Assembly: GCA_020848435.1 (NCBI GenBank)
Contig: JADLAC010000023.1
Location: 1-36,228 of the forward strand
From: Burkholderiales bacterium
GTDB taxonomy: Bacteria; Pseudomonadota; Gammaproteobacteria; Burkholderiales; WYBJ01
Reading direction: 5' to 3'
DNA length: 36,228 nucleotides
The notes beneath the pieces are model-generated. The model searched no databases and was not told the origin of the DNA. It worked only from the letters and a program-made list of their open reading frames with translations. Below are positions 24,858 through 32,149 of the stretch, piece by piece. Each line of letters opens with the position of its first letter. Within the stretch, counting starts at the first letter, position 1. A program made the translations under genes and the position numbers.

Positions 24858-24870
24858 GTCGCGCTCCCTG

Positions 24871-25881
24871 TCAGTTAATCTTCACCCCGGCAGCCTTGAC
24901 CACCCCGGCCCACTTCGGGATGTCCTTGCGCCAGTACTCGGTGAACTCGTCCGGGCCCGTGCCCGCGACCTCGGCGCCCAGGCTCGCCATGCGCGCCTTC
25001 AGCTCGGGCGTGGCCAAGGCCTTGACGATCTCGCCATGTAGCTTGCTGACGACCTCGCGCGGCGTGCCGGCGCGCACGAAAGCGCCGAACCACACGCTGG
25101 CGTCATAGCCCGGCAGCGCGGCTTCGGCGATGGTCGGCAGCTCCGGCGCCGTGGCCGAGCGCTTGATCGGCGTCACCGCAAGCGCCCGCAATCGACCCGA
25201 GCGGATGTGCGGCAGCAATGCCGGCATGTTGTCGAAGGCGAGCTCGATCTGGCCGGCGAGCAAGTCGGTCAGCGCCGGCGCGGTACCCTTGTAGGGGACG
25301 TGCACCATGTCCACGCCCGCCATGGACTTGAACAACTCCCCCGACAGATGCTGCGACGTGCCGTTGCCGGCGGACGCGAAATTGAGCTTGCCCGGACGCG
25401 CGCGCGCGAGCGCGATCAGCTCCTTGACGCTGCGCGCGGGCACCGACGGGTGGACCACGAGCACATTGGGGACCGTTGCCACCAGCGTTACGGCGGCGAA
25501 ATCACGCAGCGGATCGTACGGCAGCCCCGCATACAGGCTCGGTGCGATCGCGTGCGTCGGCGAGCTTCCCAGCACGATCGTGTAGCCGTCCGGCGGGGCT
25601 TTCGCAACGATATCCGAGCCGATCGTGCCGGCAGCACCGGGGCGGTTGTCGACGATGACCTGCTGGCCGAAGGAGCGTGTCAGCTCCTGCGCGATCGCGC
25701 GCGAAAAGATGTCGTTGGCGCCGCCCGGCGGCCACGGGCTTATCCAGCGCACCACCTTGCTCGGATAGGGCTGGGCGAGAGCGCTATCCCCGGCACACAC
25801 GACCACGAACGCGGCTGCCAGCACGCGCAACGCCGCGCGGCCGTGCTTGCCCGGCGAGAGCCGGTTGCCATAGTCGCTCAT
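24871..25881 (-). CDS. Bug/TctC family periplasmic solute-binding protein
   Basis: The 336-residue product is a Bug receptor. After a basic N-terminus, a hydrophobic segment RVLAAAFVVVCAGDSALA leads to the mature start QPYPSKVVRWISPWPPGGANDIFSR. The motifs VDNRPGAAGTIGSDIVAKAPPDG and VHVPYKGTAPALTDLLAGQ are typical. The ATG at 25881 (MSDYGNRL) is preferred; 36 further in-frame residues upstream are basic and would bury the signal peptide. It lies 13 bases before the DUF1028 gene and is likely co-transcribed with it. Transporter membrane subunits are absent from the window; ligand unknown. Confidence 0.93.
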   Translation of the reverse strand: MSDYGNRLSPGKHGRAALRVLAAAFVVVCAGDSALAQPYPSKVVRWISPWPPGGANDIFSRAIAQELTRSFGQQVIVDNRPGAAGTIGSDIVAKAPPDGYTIVLGSSPTHAIAPSLYAGLPYDPLRDFAAVTLVATVPNVLVVHPSVPARSVKELIALARARPGKLNFASAGNGTSQHLSGELFKSMAGVDMVHVPYKGTAPALTDLLAGQIELAFDNMPALLPHIRSGRLRALAVTPIKRSATAPELPTIAEAALPGYDASVWFGAFVRAGTPREVVSKLHGEIVKALATPELKARMASLGAEVAGTGPDEFTEYWRKDIPKWAGVVKAAGVKIN

Positions 25882-26060
25882 GACGCAGCGTCCGAGCTTG
25901 CCCAACTTCGACTTCCAACGCTCGCCCGCCTTGCCGCCATCGATGGCGAAGCGCGCGTGCGCGCTGCCTTGCATGCCGCGATTGCGCATAGGGAGAATTC
26001 CAACGTTATTCTCTTCATGGTGGTCGTTCGATCACCAGCCCGGGAGCATACAGCGTTCCT

Positions 26061-27065
26061 TCAGTCGAGCTGGATTTTTTCCCGCCGGATCACCTCGCCC
26101 CAGGCCGCGGTCTCGGCACGGATGCGCGCGGCGAACGTCTGCGGGTCAAGCAGCTCCACGCTACCGAACGTGCTCAGTTGCCGCACCGCACTCGGGTCAT
26201 CGCGTATCGATGCGATCGCGCCGTAGAGCGTCTTGATTACCGCCGCCGGTGTCTGCGCCGGCACCAGCAGCCCGAGCCAGAACGGAACATCGAAGTCGGC
26301 AAATCCGGATTCGATCATCGTCGGCACCTCGGGCATCTCCGGCCAGCGCTTGACGGTCGTCACTGCCAGGGCCTTGAGCTTTCCCGCCTGGGCTATCGGG
26401 ACCACGGCCGGCCCGACGAGCATGGTATCGATTTCCCGGCCGAGCAAAGCGGTTTGCGCGCCCGCGCCGCTCTTGTAGGGCACGTGAACGGTCTTGATGC
26501 CCGCGCGGTTGTTCAACATCGAGAAGCCGAGGTGCGCGAGATTACCCAGGCCGCCGGACCCGAAGCTGAGCTGCCCGGGCTTGGCGCGCGCCACCGCCAC
26601 GAGATCGGCAACCGAGTTGACCGCCGCGGTCTGGGCGCCGCTCGGGTTGACCACCAGGAAGAACGGCGCCGACACCACCATCGTCAAGGGCACGAAGTCG
26701 CGCGCGGGCAGGTAAGCGATCTTCTTGTAGAGCTGGGGATTGACCGTGATGCTGCTGGAGTTGGTCCCAAGCAGCGTGTAGCCGTCGGCGGAGGCGCGCG
26801 CCGCCTCGGTCACACCGATGGCGCCGTTGGCGCCCGCGCGATTGTCGACCACCACGGGTTGGCCGAGCTTGACCCGCAGGTGCTCGGCCACGACACGGGT
26901 GATCGAGTCGGTCGAGCTGCCGGCCGGAAAGGCGGCGATGGCACGCAGCGGTTTCGACGGGAAAGACTTGGCCTGTGCGCCGGCGTGGCCGGAAATGCCG
27001 GTGGCGAGCGCCGCAACCGTCCAGGCGAAAACGACCCCGCGAGTGAAGCCCCAGCCTTTGCTCAT
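26061..27065 (-). CDS. Bug/TctC family periplasmic solute-binding protein
   Basis: The 334-residue Bug receptor has a signal peptide (MSKGWGFTRGVVFAWTVAAL and on to AGAQA) followed by KSFPSKPLRAIAAFPAGSSTD. It has the family stretch VVDNRAGANGAIGVTEAARASADGYTLL and HVPYKSGAGAQTALLGREID. The ATG at 27065 is chosen because the next upstream in-frame start adds 24 residues before the signal peptide. It is about 180 bases from the neighbouring Bug gene and clearly diverged from it, so the two are not a recent duplication. Ligand unknown. Confidence 0.93.
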   Translation of the reverse strand: MSKGWGFTRGVVFAWTVAALATGISGHAGAQAKSFPSKPLRAIAAFPAGSSTDSITRVVAEHLRVKLGQPVVVDNRAGANGAIGVTEAARASADGYTLLGTNSSSITVNPQLYKKIAYLPARDFVPLTMVVSAPFFLVVNPSGAQTAAVNSVADLVAVARAKPGQLSFGSGGLGNLAHLGFSMLNNRAGIKTVHVPYKSGAGAQTALLGREIDTMLVGPAVVPIAQAGKLKALAVTTVKRWPEMPEVPTMIESGFADFDVPFWLGLLVPAQTPAAVIKTLYGAIASIRDDPSAVRQLSTFGSVELLDPQTFAARIRAETAAWGEVIRREKIQLD

Positions 27066-27189
27066 CACCGGCCTCCCATAGGCGGCTTCAGTATGCGCGC
27101 CGCGGTCGAGGCTATGCAAGCTTTCGAGCCATCCCACAATCGAAACGCGAACCTTTGTTTCCCCGGCGCTGACAGCCGACGCGTTGGAG

Positions 27190-27378
27190 TCAGGTGGCAG
27201 GCATCGCTTCGACCTGTTTGGCCGCCTTCGACAATCCAGTCACGGTTCGTACGAGTGCCGCCTCGATCGCCCTGTCAGTGAGGGGTTTCGCCTTGATCGT
27301 CCGAATGTCCGGTGCTGCTTGGTCGGGAGAAGGCAGTCGCACGGCGCCCACGCAATCGCGGCCGATAGTCTTCAGGCG
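27190..27378 (-). pseudogene. hipA: Remnant of a HipA-type toxin kinase
   Basis: A 63-codon open stretch on the minus strand reads from just after a TAA (27379-27381) to TGA at 27190-27192. It contains LKTIGRDCVGAVRL, followed by PDIRTIKAKPLTDRAIEAAL. The IGRDCVGA block followed by a PL(T/S)-D/E helix is characteristic of the N-terminal subdomain of HipA serine/threonine kinase toxins, where it lies near residue 80. There is no start codon, no kinase domain and no HipB gene, so only a fragment of about 60 of some 430 residues remains. The rest of the gap 27066-27425 shows nothing recognisable apart from the vapB leader. Confidence 0.6.
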
Positions 27379-27425
27379 TTAACACCTTGGTTGGCAGTGA
27401 TATCAAATTCTGCTATAGCGTTATC

Positions 27426-27648
27426 ATGATTCGTACCCAAGTCAGCCTGTCCAAGAGCGACTACGACGCCGCGAAGAACGAGGCCCGGCGCCTGGGCATT
27501 TCGCTCGCCGAGTTACTGCGCCGCTCCATACGCACCGTGCTTCCCGCGGATGAGACGCGCCCGTGGATGCGTTATGCGGGTATGGTAGTCGGGCGATCCG
27601 CGGTCCAGCCAGCGCATCGACGACGTGATCTATGGCCAGAAAGATTGA
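27426..27648 (+). pseudogene. vapB: VapB-type antitoxin gene with a frameshift
   Basis: From ATG 27426 the sequence encodes a ribbon-helix-helix antitoxin (MIRTQVSLSKSDYDAAKNEA, then GISLAELLRRSIR and PWMRYAGMV). At about 27585-27589 the expected continuation jumps to another frame: SGDPRSSQRIDDVIYGQKD and a TGA at 27646-27648. This ending is the usual one for this antitoxin type and overlaps the toxin start. The original frame instead runs into an arginine/proline-rich tail to 27683. One extra base, or two lost, explains it. It could be real decay or a sequence error. Confidence 0.75.
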
Positions 27649-28052
27649 GGCCCACACCGCCTACGTCGATACGTCGGCACTAATCGCCTTTCTGGACCGT
27701 TCCGACACGTACCACGCCTTGTTCCGGCGCCTGTTCTCCGAGCCGCCCCGGCGTTATGACCACAGCGCTCGTCGTTGCCGAGGGACACGCCTGGTTCTTG
27801 CGCCGTTATGATCGCACCCGCGCGCTGCAATTCTTGGCCATGATCGAGGACATGGAACCTCTCGAAGTAGTTCCCGTGGGCACGAACGAACAAGCCGCTG
27901 CGGTCACGCTGATGCGTCGTTATGCCGATCAGGATTTGACGCTGGCCGATGCGGTCGGCCTGCACCTCATGCGGTCACACAAGATCAAGCAATGCTGGTC
28001 CACCGATTCTCATCTGGGATTGACTGGCGTGCCGCTTGTGATCAACGGGTAA
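27632..28052 (+). pseudogene. vapC: VapC-type PIN-domain toxin gene with a frameshift
   Basis: The gene opens at ATG 27632, inside the antitoxin end, with MARKIEAHTAYVDTSALIAF. This has the first PIN acidic residue in YVDTSAL. The frame is lost between 27741 and 27756, within or next to a CCCC run, and resumes in another frame with TTALVVAEGHAWFLRRYD. It continues through LTLADAVGLHLM and STDSHLGLTG to the TAA at 28050-28052. All four acidic PIN positions (D, E, D, D) survive across the two frames. PIN toxins are Mg-dependent RNases. The break is small and suggests recent inactivation or an indel error. Confidence 0.75.
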
Positions 28053-28086
28053 TAGCGCGACTTGTCCACCGCGCCGAATCACAAAC

Positions 28087-28113
28087 GGTGGATTCCGCTT
28101 CGCTGCATCCACC
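28087..28113. repeat. REP-like palindromic element
   Basis: GGTGGAT at 28087-28093 pairs perfectly with ATCCACC at 28107-28113 around a 13-base loop containing GCTTCGCTGC. This GGTGGAT...GCTTCGC...ATCCACC form resembles dispersed REP-like hairpins that are common between genes in proteobacteria. I see only one copy in this window. Confidence 0.5.
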
Positions 28114-28119
28114 CGACGA

Positions 28120-28178
28120 GTCTTATCTATCCGATAGGGACTGGACGGCCCGCTGGCGCGGCCCGTCCTCGATAAGAC
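28120..28178. other. Long imperfect stem-loop after vapC
   Basis: GTCTTATC at 28120-28127 is exactly complementary to GATAAGAC at 28171-28178. Between them GGACG and CGTCC form an inner GC-rich pairing. The structure directly follows the REP-like hairpin and could be part of the same repeat, a terminator, or a scar of a mobile element. Confidence 0.4.
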
Positions 28179-28412
28179 GAACGCTCCGGGTCCGTGGGGG
28201 CGCGGCGAACTTCGGGTATGTAGGGGCGGCTCCGCGGGGTGGAGTGGAAGCTCCATTGCCGCGCCGAAGTCGAGCGGGCGAAACCTGTCGTCGCGCGCCG
28301 GCAACTCGGCGAGCAACGGCGCGTCGAAGCGTGCGCGTAGCCGCTGCCCGGCTCGTTGCCGCCGAGCTCGATCAGGAGGCGCTGGAGGGTTGAGGCTTCG
28401 AGCCGAGCCGGC
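28179..28412. other. Intergenic stretch with a possible unnamed gene remnant
   Basis: On the minus strand two adjacent frames read like protein: LQRLLIELGGNEPGSGY in one and RARFDAPLLAELPARDDRF in the next, running towards 28250. The pieces would join with one frameshift near 28330-28345. I cannot name a family and there is no start codon or ribosome site. It may be a gene fragment like the hipA and vapBC remnants nearby. Confidence 0.3.
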
Positions 28413-29387
28413 TCACTCTTTCTTGATGCCGGCCGCTCTAATCATTGGCCACCACTTCTCGATCTCGGCTTTGTGGTAGGCGAGCAGGCCCTGCGGCCTT
28501 TGCTGCTCGCTTGTGGGAATCTCCTGACCTATCTCGGCGAGCCGTTGACGTACCACGGGGTCAACCAGCGTCTGGCTGATGGCTGCATTCAGCTGCTTTA
28601 TAACAGGCTCGGGCGTGCCTTTGGGCGCCCACATCGCGTGCCACACGGCCACGTAAAGCCCTGGCAGGCCGGCTTCGTCAACCGTGAGAACGTCCGCTAG
28701 AGCTGCGAAGCGCGTCTTGGCAGTCACGGCATACGCTTTGATCTTCCCCGTGCGGACAAACGTCACTGCGTGCGACGCCTGATCGAACATGAGGTCGATG
28801 CGACCTGCCATCATGTCCTGAATCACCAGGGCGGCACCGCGGTAGGGAATAAACTGCAACTGGGTACCGATCATGTTCTGGAAATAGACGCCGGAAATGT
28901 GCGCAGCCGTACCGATCCCGGTCGTACCGACCGTCACGCGCGAGGGATCTGTCTTCACCCAGGCGATTAGCTCGCGCCCACCTTTGGCCGGCAACGTGTT
29001 CCTGGCGACGATAAGCTGAGGATTGCTCGCGATCATCCCGACAGGCTGGAAATCCGCGATCACGTCGTAAGGCAGTGGGTTCACAGCAGGGTCCACGACA
29101 TGCGTGCTCCAGCTGCCGATCGCGATGGTGTACCCATCTGGTGCGGCGAGCGCTACCCGCGCCATCGCGATCGACCCGGATGCTCCGGTGACGTTCGCGG
29201 CCACGACGGGCTGACCGAGCGTTTTTCTCATTCCTTCCGCCATGATGCGCGCAAGAGTGTCCGTCGGCCCGCCGGCCGAGAAGGGAACGACCAGCGTTAC
29301 GGAACGCGCGGGATAGGTTTGCGCAGACGCGGTCCCCGCGAGCACGGCCAGTGCGGATAGCGCTATGGCAAGCATCGTTTTGCACAT
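28413..29387 (-). CDS. Bug/TctC family periplasmic solute-binding protein (catabolic locus)
   Basis: The 324-residue Bug receptor has a signal peptide (MCKTMLAIALSALAVLAGTASA) and mature start QTYPARSVTLVVPFSAGGPTDTLAR. Family blocks VVAANVTGASGSIAMARVALAAPDG and FIPYRGAALVIQDMMAGRIDLMFD are present. GGAGGAG precedes the ATG at 29387. It is the last gene of the minus-strand arm headed by the TetR regulator, 25 bases after the RidA-like gene, so its ligand is probably the aromatic or related carboxylate handled by this locus. No TctA/TctB genes are nearby. Confidence 0.94.
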   Translation of the reverse strand: MCKTMLAIALSALAVLAGTASAQTYPARSVTLVVPFSAGGPTDTLARIMAEGMRKTLGQPVVAANVTGASGSIAMARVALAAPDGYTIAIGSWSTHVVDPAVNPLPYDVIADFQPVGMIASNPQLIVARNTLPAKGGRELIAWVKTDPSRVTVGTTGIGTAAHISGVYFQNMIGTQLQFIPYRGAALVIQDMMAGRIDLMFDQASHAVTFVRTGKIKAYAVTAKTRFAALADVLTVDEAGLPGLYVAVWHAMWAPKGTPEPVIKQLNAAISQTLVDPVVRQRLAEIGQEIPTSEQQRPQGLLAYHKAEIEKWWPMIRAAGIKKE

Positions 29388-29412
29388 TCGGCGTCTCCTC
29401 CTGCGGATGAGT

Positions 29413-29856
29413 TCAAGCGGTTTGGTCCAGCCTCTTTTCGGTGCTACCGCGGCCGGCGTGTCGGAGCACGGCAACCGCCGATATCTCGATCACGGCTCCT
29501 TCACGCAGCAGGCCCGCCACGAGAACGCCCGTGGACGTCGGTCGACCGATCTTGAAGAACTCCCGCCGTACGGCGGCAGTGTGTCGGTAATTCTCTCTCG
29601 TGGTGATGAAGTCCGTTGTCGACACGATGTCGTCGCAGGTTCCCCCGGCGGCATGGAGCAAACGCTCGAGCTTGCGGAAGATCTGGCGGGTCTGCTCGAC
29701 GATGTCGCCTGGGTGCTCGATGCAACCGTCGGTACCGCTCGCCGTGGTGCCTGAAATCCAGGTGGTATCTGCGACACGCAGCGCAGGAACGAACGTGTAA
29801 TGATCGGGCCAGGCGCGGCCGCCGTAGAGCGCCTCACGATCATCTGTCGTAGCCAA
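29413..29856 (-). CDS. RidA/YjgF-like protein
   Basis: The 147-residue product belongs to the RidA/YjgF/UK114 superfamily. Classic RidA hydrolyses reactive enamine/imine intermediates to ketones plus ammonia. Family features are ADTTWISGTTASG, the DIVEQTRQIFRKLERLLHAAGGTCDDIV helix region, and GAVIEISAVAVL near the end. The position aligned with catalytic Arg105 of E. coli RidA falls in PTSTGV and appears not to be arginine, so deaminase activity is uncertain and another Rid subfamily is possible. It lies four bases after the MaoC gene and is part of the TetR-headed operon. Confidence 0.85.
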   Translation of the reverse strand: MATTDDREALYGGRAWPDHYTFVPALRVADTTWISGTTASGTDGCIEHPGDIVEQTRQIFRKLERLLHAAGGTCDDIVSTTDFITTRENYRHTAAVRREFFKIGRPTSTGVLVAGLLREGAVIEISAVAVLRHAGRGSTEKRLDQTA

Positions 29857-29860
29857 GAAC

Positions 29861-30277
29861 TTACTCCCTCTGATTGAGCACGCCGTAGACGTGAAAACCC
29901 TCGAGCACGAGCTCCCCGCGCTGGTTGGTCAATGACGTCTTCACCCGGCAGAAGCGTTTGTTCCCTTCGTTCCAGGTTCGCTCGACTTTCTGCCGCGGCC
30001 GTATGGTGTCGCCGATCTGCACTGGCTTCATAAATCGACACCCCTGCTCGACGAGCACGAAACCGTCCACACGGTCTCTCGCGCTCGACGCGCCGAGCGC
30101 GCTGAGCGAGTTAAGCAGGAGACCGTGCGCAATGGGACGCGAGAAGCGCGTCCTCTTAGCGTACTCAACGTCATAATGGATCGGGTGTACGTCACCGGTC
30201 ACGGCCGAGAAGAGCAGGAAATGCGCGTCCGTAAGCGTTTTCGAAGGTCCTTCGAACTCTTCGTCTACCTGAAGCAT
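29861..30277 (-). CDS. MaoC-like dehydratase (single hot-dog)
   Basis: This 138-residue hot-dog-fold protein probably hydrates an enoyl-CoA or a related CoA thioester. The hydratase dyad is visible in TGDVHPIHYD: Asp29 and His34 in the D-x4-H spacing of (R)-specific enoyl-CoA hydratases. The conserved RPIAHGLLLNSL loop follows. The ATG at 30277 is preferred over an in-frame start 20 residues upstream that overlaps the CoA-transferase gene. It lies ten bases after that gene. In context it would act on a CoA ester made by the CoA-transferase and the monooxygenase/reductase; this is inferred. Confidence 0.9.
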   Translation of the reverse strand: MLQVDEEFEGPSKTLTDAHFLLFSAVTGDVHPIHYDVEYAKRTRFSRPIAHGLLLNSLSALGASSARDRVDGFVLVEQGCRFMKPVQIGDTIRPRQKVERTWNEGNKRFCRVKTSLTNQRGELVLEGFHVYGVLNQRE

Positions 30278-30287
30278 GTCTGCCCCC

Positions 30288-31493
30288 TCATGATTGCTGC
30301 TTCGAGCGCGAAAGCCCGAGCGGACCGAGCACTTCATCCGAGTGTTCGCCGAGGTTAGGTGCGTGGCGGCGGATCGAGCCCGGCGTCTGCGAGAACTTGG
30401 TCGGGATTCCCGAGGTAAGAATCGAACCTTCGGTAGGGTGCTCCACGCGCTGCCAGTACCCTATCGCGGAGAGATGTGGATCCTGAAGCAGGTCTGCGAC
30501 CGAGTTCACGCGTGCAAAAGGCAACTCGGCTTCTTCAAACAATTCGGCCCACTCGGCTGTCTCGCGTGACAGAAGGTTCTCCTCGATAAAGCGATAGAGC
30601 TCGGCAAAGCATTCGCTTCGGGCGAGCGTGTTCGCGTAACGCGGATCGCGAATCATCTCGGGCTTCCCTACCAGCTCAAAGAACCGCGCCCACTGCTGGT
30701 CATTGTACGGTGCCACGGCAATGTATCCGTCCCGGGTCCGGTACGGCTTGCGGTACGGATTGACGAGACGCTCGTATCCGGCTCCACCAAGAGGCGGCTC
30801 GAACGTGAGTCCGGAAAGGTGCTCGGCAGCAATGAACGAAACCATGGTCTCGAACATCGGAATCTCGATGAACTGACCGCTGCCCAATTTCTCGCGCGCG
30901 TACAAAGCCATGGCAATCGCCTGAACCGCGTACAGCCCTACGACCTTGTCGGCGACGATCGTGTTGGCATATCTTGGCGCTTCGGCGCCGCGGTAGCCCT
31001 GGAGCCATGCGAGCCCACTCGCCGCCTGTATCGTGTCATCGATGGCGGCTCTACCGGCGTAGGGACCATCTTCGGAGTAGCCGTAGCAGGCGCAGTAGAT
31101 GATGCGTTCATTCACGCGCCGTAGCGCGTCGTAGTCTAGGCCGAGGCGACGCATGGCCTGCGGCCGCACGTTCGAGATGAATACGTCGCTGGTGCGGGCG
31201 AGCTCGAGTAGCGCGTCGCGTCCCGTCGGCGATTTCAGATCGAGCACGACGCTGCGCTTGTTGCGATTGAAGTTCAGGTACGACGGGCTCATTGAATCGT
31301 GACGACACGGTTTGATGAAACGCAGCACGTCGCCGGTCTCGGGCTCGATCTTGATTACATCCGCGCCCATGTCGCCGAGTATCTGCGTGGCCCACGGGCC
31401 TAGCGCTACCGCGGTGAGATCAAGCACGCGGACGCCATCGAGGGGGCCGTGACGCCGCGGCGAGCTCTCGGTGGTTTCGGTGGGGGCAGTCAT
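30288..31493 (-). CDS. Family III CoA-transferase (CaiB/BaiF)
   Basis: Members move CoA between organic acids by way of a mixed anhydride on an active-site aspartate. The 401-residue product has the N-terminal LDGVRVLDLTAVALGPWATQILGDMGADVIKIE signature in two overlapping parts, LNFNRNKRSVVLDL, and probable catalytic Asp152 in AAIDDTIQAASG. The C-terminal NPYRKPYRTRDGYIAVA part is typical. The ATG at 31493 overlaps the TetR stop by four bases (ATGA), so the two are coupled. It is likely to activate the carboxylate substrate of the locus with CoA from a donor thioester; the acid is unknown. Confidence 0.94.
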   Translation of the reverse strand: MTAPTETTESSPRRHGPLDGVRVLDLTAVALGPWATQILGDMGADVIKIEPETGDVLRFIKPCRHDSMSPSYLNFNRNKRSVVLDLKSPTGRDALLELARTSDVFISNVRPQAMRRLGLDYDALRRVNERIIYCACYGYSEDGPYAGRAAIDDTIQAASGLAWLQGYRGAEAPRYANTIVADKVVGLYAVQAIAMALYAREKLGSGQFIEIPMFETMVSFIAAEHLSGLTFEPPLGGAGYERLVNPYRKPYRTRDGYIAVAPYNDQQWARFFELVGKPEMIRDPRYANTLARSECFAELYRFIEENLLSRETAEWAELFEEAELPFARVNSVADLLQDPHLSAIGYWQRVEHPTEGSILTSGIPTKFSQTPGSIRRHAPNLGEHSDEVLGPLGLSRSKQQS

Positions 31494-32101
31494 GGTTTCA
31501 AAGCGTGCAAAAAAAAGTTCGCAAACCAGTCGGCGATCACGGCTGGTTTGAGTGTGCCGTCTGCGCGGTACCACTTGGGCATCCAGTTGACCGCGCCAAG
31601 TATGCCGAATCCGCTCAGCGGGGCGTCAAGCTGGCGGAATTCCCCCGCTGCGATGCCTTCGGCGATGAGCTTGCGCACGGCTGCTTCGAAGCGGTCTCGC
31701 ATTGCTACATACCGCCGTCGCTGTGCGGGTTTCATCTGCTCCATATCGGCGAGCAGGGCACCACCATACTCGCTCCCGATGATGTTCTCGATGTGGCGCA
31801 CGAGCAGGTGCCGCAAGCGCTCAGCTGGGCCGGTTTTCATCGCTGACACCGCGTCGACCGCCTCCAAGCTCGTCTGCATGCAGCGGACGTGACATTGGAA
31901 GATGAGGTCCTGACGGTCCTTGAAGTAGTAGTAGATGTTTCCTTTGACGAGCCCGAGCTGTCGGGCAACCTGCTCCATGCGCAATGCACCGCTGCGGTGG
32001 CGTCGCAGGACTGCTGCCGCGCTGCGGAGAATTTCGTCGCGTCGCTCGGCTGCGCGCTGCCGCGCGACGCCAGGGTTGCATTGTGTCCTCATCTTTGGCA
32101 T
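31490..32101 (-). CDS. TetR family transcriptional regulator
   Basis: The 203-residue product has a TetR N-terminal helix-turn-helix: RRDEILRSAAAVLRRH, then MEQVARQLGLVKGNIYYYFKDRQDLIF, and a ligand-binding C-domain. The likely start is ATG 32101 or, nine bases on, ATG 32092; a promoter-like TTGACG/TCAGAT pair on the minus strand would put the transcript start next to these. The gene is divergent from the monooxygenase/reductase gene across 48 bases that hold a 20-bp near-palindrome, its likely operator. It is coupled to the CoA-transferase gene and should control both arms, perhaps released by a CoA ester. Confidence 0.92.
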   Translation of the reverse strand: MPKMRTQCNPGVARQRAAERRDEILRSAAAVLRRHRSGALRMEQVARQLGLVKGNIYYYFKDRQDLIFQCHVRCMQTSLEAVDAVSAMKTGPAERLRHLLVRHIENIIGSEYGGALLADMEQMKPAQRRRYVAMRDRFEAAVRKLIAEGIAAGEFRQLDAPLSGFGILGAVNWMPKWYRADGTLKPAVIADWFANFFLHALKP

Positions 32102-32116
32102 GATCTGAATCGTCAC

Positions 32117-32136
32117 TGAATTTGACGTCAAAGTCA
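32117..32136. promoter_or_regulatory. Predicted TetR operator in the divergent promoter
   Basis: TTTGACGTCAAA at 32121-32132 is a perfect palindrome. It extends on both sides by one mismatched base and TGA/TCA to a 20-bp near-palindrome. It contains TTGACG on each strand, which matches the -35 consensus, so a bound repressor would block polymerase directly. It lies in the 48-bp gap between the divergent TetR and monooxygenase genes. Confidence 0.7.
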
Positions 32137-32149
32137 AGAAAGGCTGCGC

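Noticed and set aside
28120..28178. Integron attC site
   Set aside because: The inverted repeats lack the GTTRRRY/RYYYAAC ends of attC, and no integrase gene is present.
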